Positions 35,649 to 43,284 of a stretch of DNA of 64,000 nucleotides are shown here, piece by piece. This DNA comes from an uncultured Bacilli bacterium. Lineage in GTDB: Bacteria > Bacillota_I > Bacilli_A > RFN20 > CAG-826. Under the pieces are notes generated by a model. That model was not told the DNA's origin, searched no databases, and saw nothing but the letters and a program-made list of their open reading frames with translations. The translations under genes were made by a program, and so were the position numbers. The stretch is taken from the NCBI GenBank assembly GCA_905236715.1, contig CAJOMQ010000012.1:1-64000 (forward strand), in the 5' to 3' direction. Position 1 is the first letter of the stretch. The number at the start of each line of letters is the position of its first letter.

Positions 35649-35676
35649 AAAACAAGAGGTTATTTCCTCTTGTTTT
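35649..35676. terminator. bidirectional terminator
   Basis: AAAACAAGAGG/CCTCTTGTTTT around TTATTT, flanked by A and T runs, between convergent genes. It overlaps the last codons of the minus-strand kinase. Confidence 0.8.
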
Positions 35677-36217
35677 TATTTTTCTTCATGATGGCTTCTT
35701 TATAGATTTTATAAATCAAATCGGCGACTTCTTCGACATTGAATATTTCCGTATTGATGTGATAATCCACAATCGGAAGAAGTTCTTTGACGAAAGCTTT
35801 TTTATCGTGCTCTATACGCGATGTCGCCGCTTCGATGGGGTCACCTCTTTCTAACATTCTTTTAAATCTTGTTTCTTCACTGGAATCAAGGAAGAAAGTG
35901 ATGATGTTAGGATCATGTAAAGAAATATACGCTCTTAATCCAGCAGGGTCGATAACCACACATTTATCAGGAGCAATTTGCGCTTTGGTGGAACCATAAC
36001 GATGTCCGTTATAAGTGGTGAATTCGACAAATTCATCATTTTCAATCATCTTTTGAAATTTTTCTTCGTTGACAAAGAAATAGTCGCGACCATCGATTTC
36101 GTTTTGGCGCATTCCTCTTGTGGTCGTGGTGATGACTTTGGTAATGCCGTATTTAGTGGCTAATACCTTTGCCGCTTCTGTTTTTCCTGATGCACTGGCC
36201 CCCGCGAGAACTATCAT
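35660..36217 (-). CDS. guanylate kinase-like protein
   Basis: The protein is 185 aa. The P-loop GASASGKT (residues 6-13) and TTTTRGMRQNEIDGRDYFFV (GMP-binding segment with the arginine and tyrosine) match guanylate kinase, followed by VVIDPAGLRAY and FLDSSEETRFKRMLER (lid). Classic Gmk has GPSGxGK; the variant GASASGK and lower similarity mean it may be a paralogue with another nucleotide or regulatory role. It stands alone on the minus strand. Confidence 0.75.
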   Translation of the reverse strand: MIVLAGASASGKTEAAKVLATKYGITKVITTTTRGMRQNEIDGRDYFFVNEEKFQKMIENDEFVEFTTYNGHRYGSTKAQIAPDKCVVIDPAGLRAYISLHDPNIITFFLDSSEETRFKRMLERGDPIEAATSRIEHDKKAFVKELLPIVDYHINTEIFNVEEVADLIYKIYKEAIMKKNKNKRK

Positions 36218-36415
36218 AATATGGAATCATTATAAAATTGAAATTCTAGCAATAGTTAGAATTTTTTTATTTATGTGCGGACAAAGAGAAAAAAAGCCCC
36301 GATAAAAACGAAATTTTCACAAAAAAATAAAAAAATAAAAAAATTTTTGGTAAATTTGCCATTTTCTTCCCTATGTGATTAATGAAGGGAATTTTTTATC
36401 CCGAAAGGAGAATCT

Positions 36416-36718
36416 ATGGACAATCGTTTAGAAGAGAAGATGCTATTGATTGTAAATAATTATTTTGCCGCGCGACGATTACTATCTGATAACCGTGAAA
36501 TGAGTGATGATAATTTCTCAATTCTTTGTTCTTATGTCAATAATGTCCGCAAAGCATTTAACACTTTGAATGATGAAGAGAAAATATTTCTCAATAATGA
36601 ATATTTCTTTCAAGCTCCACTTGACTGGTGGAAGAAGATATGGAACCAAGAAAAATATCAAAAGATGAAAGAAGTGACTTTAAATCATTTTTTAGGAGCG
36701 TTTTATGTCCGTTATTAA
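36416..36718 (+). CDS. 100-aa protein leading the Tad-like operon
   Basis: A helical, charged soluble protein with an aromatic-rich C-terminus (APLDWWKKIWNQEKYQKMKEVTLNHFLGAFYVRY). Its general look recalls small sigma-region-4 or MG284-type proteins of Firmicutes and mycoplasmas, but that is a weak impression. GAAAGGAG precedes the ATG. It overlaps the exported-protein gene by 14 bases and so belongs to the pilus operon; it could regulate it. A hairpin TTCCCT/AGGGAA plus T run (36367-36397) in its leader could act as an attenuator. The stretch 36218-36366 shows nothing else clear. Confidence 0.6.
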   Translation: MDNRLEEKMLLIVNNYFAARRLLSDNREMSDDNFSILCSYVNNVRKAFNTLNDEEKIFLNNEYFFQAPLDWWKKIWNQEKYQKMKEVTLNHFLGAFYVRY

Positions 36719-37667
36719 ATTTATCTTATTCCTCTTTCTTTATCTATTTGGGCAGGTTCCTTATTATGCCGAATCAACTTTAACTATTTCCACTGATAAA
36801 TTTGGGCCTTTCGCGGTTTATCAACCCGATACTCAGCTTACCCTTAATCTATATTCTTCCGAAAGAAGAACGATGATTGTTAAATTTGTCTGTGGGCCAT
36901 CCAAAGATGATTTAAGGTCACTATATACTAGTAAAACTCTTACTTTCCGCGGCAGTTATCAGACATCAATCAGAATTCCCACCTATTTCTATATGGGTTA
37001 TAAAGGTTTATATTGTCGCATTGATTTAAATAAAACCAGTGGCGAATCATTTATGAGTATGGATTTTCATATCTATCCTTTAACTGCGGGGGCCAATATT
37101 GATGTATCTAAATATTATGAAACTGGCTTTTCCGTTAATAATGTCGCTTATCAAATTACCAATAATGTCTTTTATAATTTTGCAGAAACTTTTTCCTTTA
37201 CTGATTATCAGGATTATTTCTCTATTGATACATATCATCGTATCTCTTTATCGGATGTTTCCTTTTCTTCTAATTTAAGAGATAACTTAACATATTCTTC
37301 CGCGGAAATGACTTTTTACGATGTAAATAATATTTTTCCCTACCTCGACCATGATGAGAATAAATATATCCATATACCTTTAACGATAACTGGTCGTAGC
37401 AAGAGTTATTTTGCCTTTAAAAATTATATGTATGTGGATCCCAAAACTTTGCAGATGTCGACGACATATCGGGAAGGATTTACACAAACACGTTATTTTT
37501 ATCTACCCGTTAATCACAAACAAGACTTGTTAGAAGAATATTTTTATATTCAGGTATTAGATGCTGGCGTTGGTAAAACTAACATTACTTTCCCCGTGCA
37601 ATATCTTGGTACCACCAATATCATCGGGCCTTGCTCTAATAGTGATTATTGTATTGTCGGAGGCTAA
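36705..37667 (+). CDS. exported protein of the Tad-like operon
   Basis: The protein is 320 aa with a Sec signal (FILFLFLYLFGQVPYYAES) and no lipobox. The mature part is beta-rich (TLTFRGSYQTSIRIPTYFYMGYKGLYC, then YIHIPLTITG), an immunoglobulin or pilus-tip style fold by appearance. It has few charged clusters and no repeats. It could be an adhesin or tip subunit for the pilus. TAGGAGC precedes the ATG. The family is unknown to me. Confidence 0.65.
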   Translation: MSVIKFILFLFLYLFGQVPYYAESTLTISTDKFGPFAVYQPDTQLTLNLYSSERRTMIVKFVCGPSKDDLRSLYTSKTLTFRGSYQTSIRIPTYFYMGYKGLYCRIDLNKTSGESFMSMDFHIYPLTAGANIDVSKYYETGFSVNNVAYQITNNVFYNFAETFSFTDYQDYFSIDTYHRISLSDVSFSSNLRDNLTYSSAEMTFYDVNNIFPYLDHDENKYIHIPLTITGRSKSYFAFKNYMYVDPKTLQMSTTYREGFTQTRYFYLPVNHKQDLLEEYFYIQVLDAGVGKTNITFPVQYLGTTNIIGPCSNSDYCIVGG

Positions 37668-37671
37668 TCAT

Positions 37672-38070
37672 ATGACAAATATCGGCATTGCTTTAATGGT
37701 CATGATTATGGCATTTGATTGTTTCAGCATCACTTTCCGTTTAAACGGTATTAACCGCACCTTAATGGAAATTCCTTTATCCATTTTTGAATTAGCGGTG
37801 CCGCTAGTGCGGGAAGAAGATGAAATTGAAATGAAATTTGATAAAGAATACCTCATCGACGAACTGGATAATTATTTCAACCACAAATTACCGTTTTATA
37901 CCGCGAATTACCAAGTGAATTATTATTTCACCAAAACTGGTAGTGAATCGCTTTGTTTAGATGATTCTTGTACCGCGATTGAAATCACTCTTGACGCCGA
38001 TATTGTCTTTTTTACCAAATATCACAAAACCACTAGATATGAAATAGAGGAGGGCCGCCATGGACATTGA
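37672..38070 (+). CDS. pilin-like or pseudopilin-like protein
   Basis: The protein is 132 aa: a short N-terminus, a hydrophobic helix (IGIALMVMIMAFDCFSITF) and a soluble C-terminal domain with Cys-containing TAIEITLDADIVFFTKYHKTT. The architecture fits a TadE/TadF or minor pilin. GGAGG precedes the ATG at 37672. It sits four bases after the exported protein and overlaps the ATPase gene by 11 bases. Confidence 0.6.
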   Translation: MTNIGIALMVMIMAFDCFSITFRLNGINRTLMEIPLSIFELAVPLVREEDEIEMKFDKEYLIDELDNYFNHKLPFYTANYQVNYYFTKTGSESLCLDDSCTAIEITLDADIVFFTKYHKTTRYEIEEGRHGH

Positions 38071-39092
38071 TAAAGCGATGGAATTTATCAAAAATTCTTT
38101 TCTTGCTCCTTTATTAGAAATTCCCCATGTGACCGATATTTCTTATAATGGCGCGACCTTATTTTATGTGACTAATGATCAAGGCCGAAAACGTTATGAA
38201 GGGGAAATATGTCAAAGACTTCATCCGCCAAATCGCCAATATGGCGGAAAAACAATTCTCTTTTCAATCACCATATTTAGATGTTTCAATTGGTAATTTA
38301 CGTATTAACGCCGTTCATCAATCAATTGCCCGTTTAGGTTATCAAGAAACAATAACATTTAGTATCCGTGTTGGTGCGACAAATTCACTTATCAAAGATA
38401 ATAGCTCTTTCTTATGTCCTGAATTAGTGGCGTTATTAAAAATATTAATTGCGGAAAACGTCAATATTGTCATCGGTGGAATTACCGGTAGTGGGAAGAC
38501 GGAATTACAAAAATATCTCATTGGCAAAATGGCAGAAAATACCCGTCTTATCGTTATTGATAATGTTTTGGAATTATCGAATTTACCATATGAGGATATT
38601 GATTTAAATGTTTGGCAAATCGATGAAAAAAATAAAGAAGCGAATATTCAATTATTAGTGCGAAATGCCTTACGAAGTAATCCCGATTGGCTGATAGTGG
38701 CGGAATCTCGTGGCGCGGAAATGCTGGAAATATTAAATTCCGCGATGACTGGTCATCCCATTATTACGACATTACATGCTTTTGATATGCCTTCGATGCC
38801 ATCGCGCATTGGTCGGATGGTCATGATGAATGATAAAAAAATGGATTATGAAAGCGTTATGCAAGATGTTTATTATCATTTTCATTTCTATATCTATTTA
38901 AAAAGAGAATTTCTTTCTAATGGCAAAGTTTCCCGTTTTATCGCCGAAATTGGTGAAATTGGTGACGATGGGAAAATGCATTACATTTATAAATTAGAAG
39001 ATAATAAACGTTATTTTTACCCCTTAAGTAGTGGATTCTTGTCGCATATTCATAAAAATAATTTAAATAAATTACCCGAGGTATTTAAATGA
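38060..39092 (+). pseudogene. CpaF/TadA-type secretion ATPase, one-base frameshift
   Basis: Frame 1 (38060 onward) gives the N-terminal domain to NDQGRKRYE. The rest (YVKDFIRQIANMAEKQ onward) is in the +1 frame to 39092. Removing one G from GGGG at 38201-38204 restores a single protein of about 343 aa. It has Walker A GGITGSGKT, Walker B DWLIVAE, and the His box TGHPIITTLHA, the CpaF hexameric ATPase core. GAGGAGG precedes the ATG. The surrounding operon is intact, so either the base is an assembly error or the pilus is disabled. Overlaps TadB by four bases. Confidence 0.8.
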
Positions 39093-39796
39093 ACACAATA
39101 ACTATTTTAGGCATTATTATTGCCTTACTTTTAACAATCATTTGTTATATTGCCACAAGTAATATTTATATTTCTCTAGTGGTGCTTCTACTATCAATCC
39201 TATATTTCATGCTTATCGCCACTCGGTTAATAAAGAAAAATCATGAGAAAGTGGAGCGTTATCACCAATGTTACCATTTCATTAATACTTTTGTGATTTC
39301 CTTAAGCGTGAAGCAATCTTTAAAAGGCGCGTTTTCTTCCACATTTGAAAGCATGGATACCGCTTTTAAGAATGAGATGACTGGTTTAGAAGAAATGGAT
39401 GAGATAGAAAAATTATCTTATCTATCTTCTTATTTTAAATTTCATAATTATCATCTCTTTTGCGATTTGATCAATCTTTGGGTAGAACAAGGTGGCAATA
39501 TTTTAGAAATGTCCGCTCATTTGATAAACGAATCACGTTTAACAGAAGAATATTTAATTCAGTGTGATAGATTAGCCAAAAAGCATTTATTCGAATTTGC
39601 TTTGCTCTGGTTTATTGCATTAGCAATATTAGTTGTCTTACGTTTTGCCTTAGCGCAATTTTATAACCAGATTATCAAACAGATGTTTTATCCTGTTGCG
39701 GTTTTAATCATTATTTTGCTTTGTCTAGGGACGATACATCTAACTATTTTACGCATGAACAAAGTGGAAATTAGGGGGTGGGACGATGTTAAATAA
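39089..39796 (+). CDS. TadB-like platform protein
   Basis: The protein is 235 aa. Two N-terminal helices are followed by a T2SSF-type domain (NLWVEQGGNILEMSAHLINESR) and two C-terminal helices (FEFALLWFIALAILVVLRF, VAVLIIILLCLGTIHLTI). This is the TadB/GspF arrangement: an inner-membrane protein that couples the ATPase to the pilus. It overlaps the ATPase gene by four bases and the TadC gene by 11. Confidence 0.75.
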   Translation: MNTITILGIIIALLLTIICYIATSNIYISLVVLLLSILYFMLIATRLIKKNHEKVERYHQCYHFINTFVISLSVKQSLKGAFSSTFESMDTAFKNEMTGLEEMDEIEKLSYLSSYFKFHNYHLFCDLINLWVEQGGNILEMSAHLINESRLTEEYLIQCDRLAKKHLFEFALLWFIALAILVVLRFALAQFYNQIIKQMFYPVAVLIIILLCLGTIHLTILRMNKVEIRGWDDVK

Positions 39797-40457
39797 ATGG
39801 CAAAAATATTTGGAGAGTATTGGTCTATCTTTTAAAAAAGAAGTTTTAATTATTTCTCTTAGCAATGGTGCGATAATAATCGCCTTTATCTTATCTTTAA
39901 TATTTTTTAAACAGATGTTCATCAGTTTATCCATCGGTTTATTACTTTTCGCTGTGGATGCGTATATGTATTTAAGATACACAAATCGAAAAAAAGAAAT
40001 TAAGCAACAACACGAAGATGAATTCGTTACGATAATCAGCTATTTCCAAATGTTCTTATCTAACGGCAATAATGTCTATCAATCTTTTCAAAAATGTCTT
40101 GGTTATTCTAGTGAATGGATGCAAGAGAAAATTCAATTATTTCTCTACGCCATTGATCAAGATAAAACCGTGACTCCATTCGTGGAATTTGCTAAAAATT
40201 TTCAACATGCTTCCGCGAATAACATTATGTTATCGATTTATCAAATGGTGGATGAAGGAGAAAATGGGGCACATATGCTGCAATTTTCCATTATTTTTGA
40301 CCAAATTGCCCAGGCCCAACATCAAGCGCGTATTGATCGGAAAGAAAAATCGTTAAGTGGCTTATCTACCTTCCCGCTTATTGGTGCGGGATTAATAACA
40401 GTAGTTATCACTTTTAGTGTCATCATCTTAATGGGGGATATGATAAATGTCTTATAA
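39786..40457 (+). CDS. TadC-like platform protein
   Basis: The protein is 223 aa with two N-terminal helices, a cytoplasmic T2SSF segment (IDQDKTVTPFVEFAKNFQHASANNIMLSIYQMVDEGENGAHMLQ) and a C-terminal helix (LSTFPLIGAGLITVVITFSVII). It is the second platform protein, usual in Tad systems. It overlaps the next gene by 11 bases. Confidence 0.75.
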   Translation: MLNKWQKYLESIGLSFKKEVLIISLSNGAIIIAFILSLIFFKQMFISLSIGLLLFAVDAYMYLRYTNRKKEIKQQHEDEFVTIISYFQMFLSNGNNVYQSFQKCLGYSSEWMQEKIQLFLYAIDQDKTVTPFVEFAKNFQHASANNIMLSIYQMVDEGENGAHMLQFSIIFDQIAQAQHQARIDRKEKSLSGLSTFPLIGAGLITVVITFSVIILMGDMINVL

Positions 40458-40791
40458 AATTTCTCTGATTTTATCGCTTGTCTTTGTCTCTATGTTTTTC
40501 CTATTTGCGGGAGATATGATTTCTTTACAATTTGCTTATAGCAATTTAGATGCTTCCTCTATTACGATTAGCCATCTCATCAGCCGTAGCGAAAGCATTA
40601 ATGATAATTTGATTAATAATATCGAAGCAAATTTCTCTGTCGATTTTACATTATTAAACGAAGAAGAACCCTTATTTGGTGATGTGGTGGATTTTGTCAT
40701 ATCGCAAGAATATCATTCCATCGTTTTATCAAATAACACAATGACTTTGTCAATCAGGCGAACATCAGTTCTTGGTTATTACAATTCATAA
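40447..40791 (+). CDS. pseudopilin-like protein of the Tad-like operon
   Basis: The protein is 114 aa: an N-terminal hydrophobic helix (ISLILSLVFVSMFFLFAGDMI) and a soluble domain with no recognisable motif. The position between TadC and the pilin suggests a TadE/F-like minor pilin. Overlap with TadC argues it is real. Confidence 0.6.
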   Translation: MSYKISLILSLVFVSMFFLFAGDMISLQFAYSNLDASSITISHLISRSESINDNLINNIEANFSVDFTLLNEEEPLFGDVVDFVISQEYHSIVLSNNTMTLSIRRTSVLGYYNS

Positions 40792-40807
40792 GAAAGGAGG
40801 TAATTTT

Positions 40808-41005
40808 ATGACAGAAATTAAAGGACAACTTTTGAGCATAATTCTAGTCATCGCCATCTTCGGTGTCGTGGCGGGAGCCTTAATTGGGATATTCTCCACA
40901 TTGACAAAAAGTGTCGAAGATAAGGTGAGTCAAGAAATTGTCGATATGGATTCCTTAACTCTTTCCAAAGAGGAATCACACCGCTTAGAGTATTTGCATT
41001 ATTAA
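40808..41005 (+). CDS. small pilin-like protein
   Basis: The protein is 65 aa: a short basic leader (MTEIKGQ) then a hydrophobic helix (LLSIILVIAIFGVVAGALIGIF) and a short polar tail, the shape of a Flp/type IVb pilin with a glycine-preceded cleavage site at KG. A strong AAAGGAGG precedes the ATG. No prepilin peptidase is in the window. It ends the operon ahead of a terminator. Confidence 0.65.
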   Translation: MTEIKGQLLSIILVIAIFGVVAGALIGIFSTLTKSVEDKVSQEIVDMDSLTLSKEESHRLEYLHY

Positions 41006-41011
41006 AAAAAG

Positions 41012-41034
41012 ATACGGTCAAAGACCGTATTTTT
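41012..41034 (+). terminator. intrinsic terminator
   Basis: Perfect ATACGGTC/GACCGTAT with loop AAA, followed by TTTTT. It ends the Tad-like operon. Confidence 0.9.
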
Positions 41035-41083
41035 AAGTTTACAAAGAATAAGAAACAAACTACAATAAAGTGAGGCAAAAATT

Positions 41084-41308
41084 ATGAGCGCATTAGAAAC
41101 TGTCAAACAAATTTTATCGGAAAAAGTGGATATTTCCCAATTAAAAGAAGAAGATCAATTGAGCAGTCTTGGTCTTGATTCTCTCGATTTAGCGGAAATT
41201 ATGATTTCGATTGAAGAGAATTTGGGTATTGAATTCACTAGTAATGAGATTTTAAAGTTGAAAACTTTGAAAGATGTCGTAAATCTTATTGAAAGTAAAA
41301 CGAAATAA
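41084..41308 (+). CDS. acpP: acyl carrier protein
   Basis: The protein is 74 aa. The 4'-phosphopantetheine site is Ser in GLDSLD (residues ~30-35), followed by the recognition helix LAEIMISIEENLGIEF. It carries acyl chains for fatty acid or lipid synthesis. GTGAGG precedes the ATG. The gene is alone, with tRNA genes next; a second ACP elsewhere is possible, so the symbol is a family name. Confidence 0.85.
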   Translation: MSALETVKQILSEKVDISQLKEEDQLSSLGLDSLDLAEIMISIEENLGIEFTSNEILKLKTLKDVVNLIESKTK

Positions 41309-41381
41309 TTCTTGTTTTTATAAAACCTCTATGATAATATTCATTTTGCGTTTTTAAGACGCTGCCAAATTTTTGGTAACT

Positions 41382-41456
41382 GCTTCCCTAGCTCAACGGC
41401 AGAGCGAGCGGCTGTTAACCGCTAGGTTGAGATATCGTAATTCTCGGGAAGCGCCA
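41382..41456 (+). tRNA. tRNA-Asn (GTT), unusual T-arm
   Basis: Acceptor GCTTCCC/GGGAAGC, D-arm GCTC/GAGC, anticodon stem AGCGG/CCGCT with loop CTGTTAA (anticodon GTT) and encoded GCCA end. The T-arm is irregular: stem GAGAT/TTCTC has a T-T mismatch at the loop side and the loop reads ATCGTAA instead of TTCGAAT, so the T54-A58 pair appears swapped to A-T. It may be functional or a specialised tRNA. Confidence 0.85.
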
Positions 41457-41459
41457 CGT

Positions 41460-41536
41460 GGCCTATTGGAGAAGTGGCTTAACTCACATGCCTTTCACGC
41501 ATGCATTCATGGGTTCGAATCCCGTATAGGTCACCA
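41460..41536 (+). tRNA. tRNA-Glu (TTC)
   Basis: Acceptor GGCCTAT/ATAGGTC with one G-T pair, anticodon stem CATGC/GCATG with loop CTTTCAC (anticodon TTC), normal T-loop TTCGAAT and encoded ACCA. Three bases separate it from tRNA-Asn, so they are co-transcribed. Confidence 0.92.
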
Positions 41537-41547
41537 AGTAGGTTAAT

Positions 41548-41578
41548 AGGATTGATACAAAAGTGTCAGTCCTTTTTC
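41548..41578 (+). terminator. intrinsic terminator
   Basis: AGGATTGATAC/GTGTCAGTCCT (11 pairs with two G-T) with loop AAAA, then TTTTT. It ends the tRNA transcript. Confidence 0.9.
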
Positions 41579-41711
41579 TTTATAAAAATAGTGAAATTTC
41601 TATATTATAAGACAAAGTCTTATGTTATGATATATTTATGTCAAAACATAAGAGACCATTTGATCAAAATTTGCTTATTTGCTTTATCGAATAAATTGTT
41701 TATAATTTAAT

Positions 41712-41878
41712 TGTCAAAGGTGGAAATTCAGCGTAACGACCACGGCGCATTCTTAGGAATGGCACAAAGCGATGCAGGGGGAAACCGAATCCACTTAACA
41801 CCTGGAACGATCTAGTAGTTTCCTTAATTAGGCTGGCCTGCTTGACAAATAATAACATCTCATTTGAGATGTTTTTTT
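41712..41878 (+). ncRNA. unidentified structured RNA, copy A
   Basis: It has its own promoter: TTGCTT (41679-41684), 16 bases, TATAAT (41701-41706); the start falls at TTGTCAAAGGTGG. TTGTCAA pairs with TTGACAA near the 3' end (closing stem). Inside are GTGG/CCAC and CATTC-TTAG-GAATG hairpins. It ends in a perfect ACATCTCA/TGAGATGT terminator with T run. The 5' part (TGTCAAAGGTGGAAA, then CGACCACGGCGCATTCTTAG) recurs at 43080. It could be a small RNA or a riboswitch; I match it to no known class. The stretch 41579-41711 holds its promoter and nothing else clear. Confidence 0.6.
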
Positions 41879-42006
41879 GTTTGATAAACTAAAAATAATT
41901 GGAGTAATTTAAATACTGGTGTTCAGTCGTTGATTAGCAATCTTTATTAAATTTAAATCGCGTTTTGTGGTTTGAAATTCGATGCATTTTTAACTTTTTA
42001 ATAATA

Positions 42007-42039
42007 TAGTTAGTCAACACTAACTAGAAGTGATATAAT
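42007..42039 (+). promoter_or_regulatory. promoter and metal-repressor-like operator of the ZIP gene
   Basis: A perfect 8-bp inverted repeat TAGTTAGT-CAAC-ACTAACTA (42007-42026) precedes TATAAT (42034-42039) and overlaps the -35 position. The pattern resembles DtxR/MntR-family boxes, which fits control of a metal importer; the regulator is not in the window. Confidence 0.55.
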
Positions 42040-42089
42040 CCCTTTTGAAATATTTTTACTATTTGACTTTAATAAAGGAGGTCTAAAAT

Positions 42090-42860
42090 ATGCCAGATTA
42101 TGTCTATCCCTTAATTGGAATCCCTCTCATTTTTATATGTACAACTCTTGGAGCGTTATTTGTTTTTTTCTTTCGAGGAAAAGAAATCTCTCCCAAACTA
42201 AATAAAATCTTTATTGGTTTTGCGGCCGGTGTGATGTTTTCGGCTTCGTTTTTCTCACTAATTAAACCAGCGCTTGAAAGCGAAGTTAGTTATATGCCAA
42301 CTTGGCTAATTGCGGTGATCTCGATTGTTTTAGGTGCTCTTTTTCTTTGGGGCATTGATAAACTTGTCCCACACTTCCACACAAGCGAACAACAAGATGA
42401 AGGTTTGCCATCTAGAAAATTATCGAAAACTTCTAAGATGTTTTTAGCTGTCACTATCCACAATATTCCAGAAGGTTTATCAGTTGGCATTGCCTTTGGT
42501 GTTGCTTTAGCTAACCCAGGAGACCAAGCTTTATTAGTTGGTGCTTTATTGCTTGCGATTGGTATTGGTATACAAAACATTCCCGAAGGCGCCGTGGTTT
42601 CTCTTCCTTTAAAGAGTGAAACTGGATCAAGCAAAAAAGCCTTTGTCTTTGGTATGTTAAGTGGTGCAGTTGAACCAGTTGCCGCCGTCATTGGTTTATT
42701 CCTTGCTATGCAAATCCAAGGAATTATGCCTTGGGCTTTAGCCTTCGCAGCCGGATGTATGATCTACGTAGTCGCGGAAGAAATGATTCCAGAAATGACA
42801 AGCGAAGGTCATGATCACTTTGGTGTCTGGTCATTCATTTTAGGATTTGTATTGCACTAG
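42090..42860 (+). CDS. zupT: ZIP-family metal transporter
   Basis: The protein is 256 aa with about eight helices. HNIPEGLSVGIAFGV (TM4) and NIPEGAVVSLPL (TM5) are the paired metal-binding motifs of ZIP proteins. A His-bearing segment (HFHTSEQQDEG) lies between helices 3 and 4. It should import zinc or manganese/iron. AAAGGAGG precedes the ATG. A perfect inverted repeat over its promoter suggests metal-dependent repression. The symbol is by family resemblance. Confidence 0.88.
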   Translation: MPDYVYPLIGIPLIFICTTLGALFVFFFRGKEISPKLNKIFIGFAAGVMFSASFFSLIKPALESEVSYMPTWLIAVISIVLGALFLWGIDKLVPHFHTSEQQDEGLPSRKLSKTSKMFLAVTIHNIPEGLSVGIAFGVALANPGDQALLVGALLLAIGIGIQNIPEGAVVSLPLKSETGSSKKAFVFGMLSGAVEPVAAVIGLFLAMQIQGIMPWALAFAAGCMIYVVAEEMIPEMTSEGHDHFGVWSFILGFVLH

Positions 42861-43079
42861 ACTGTATTCAGTTATAAAAAATTGTTAATAAACAGCGAAA
42901 GCAAACTTTAATCTATCTTTGTTTAATCAATATCTTAAAAGGACAAAAGAAAAATGAACCGATTATGGCTCCAATTGCCATCTTAGGTTCACGTTTATAT
43001 TCAATATAATTTCTACTTGTTATCAAAATAATTTTCAATCTTTGATTTAAGTGCGCTGACACATTGCTATAATATTATT

Positions 43080-43190
43080 GTCAAAGGTGGAAAGTCGGTG
43101 TTCGACCACGGCGCATTCTTAGTGAATGGAGTCAGCGTTTCAGGATTCACCGCCCTGTTTGATATGAACGTCTCGCTAGAGATGTTTTTA
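43080..43190 (+). ncRNA. unidentified structured RNA, copy B
   Basis: It begins just after an extended -10 (TTGCTATAAT, 43064-43073). It shares with copy A the segments TGTCAAAGGTGGAAA and CGACCACGGCGCATTCTTAG plus GAATGG. Here GTCG-GTGTT-CGAC lies inside GTGG/CCAC, and CATTC-TTAGT-GAATG forms a second hairpin. The middle of copy A (~50 bases) is absent. An ACGTCTC/GAGATGT hairpin with T run ends it 95 bases before the S41 gene. The stretch 42861-43063 holds a further hairpin TGAACC...GGTTCA (42955-42991) and little else. Confidence 0.6.
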
Positions 43191-43284
43191 TTTTAGCAAT
43201 GAACGTCTTTCAAATTTTTGGTTTTTCATACCTAATTGAAGCCTTTAAGTCTAGGTATTACAATATTATCGGAGATATGAAATT

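Noticed and set aside
35660-36217. Essential guanylate kinase Gmk
   Set aside because: The P-loop is the variant GASASGK and it stands alone; I therefore call it Gmk-like and do not claim it is the housekeeping enzyme.
41712-41878. FMN riboswitch
   Set aside because: GGTGGAAA and a GACC...CGGCG segment look alike at first, but the second half of the FMN element (GGATGGGAGAAGG and the paired arms) is absent.
42955-42991. Terminator of the ZIP gene
   Set aside because: The hairpin TGAACC/GGTTCA is stable but followed by CGTTTATATTC on the plus strand; a T run exists only on the minus strand, where no gene is seen.
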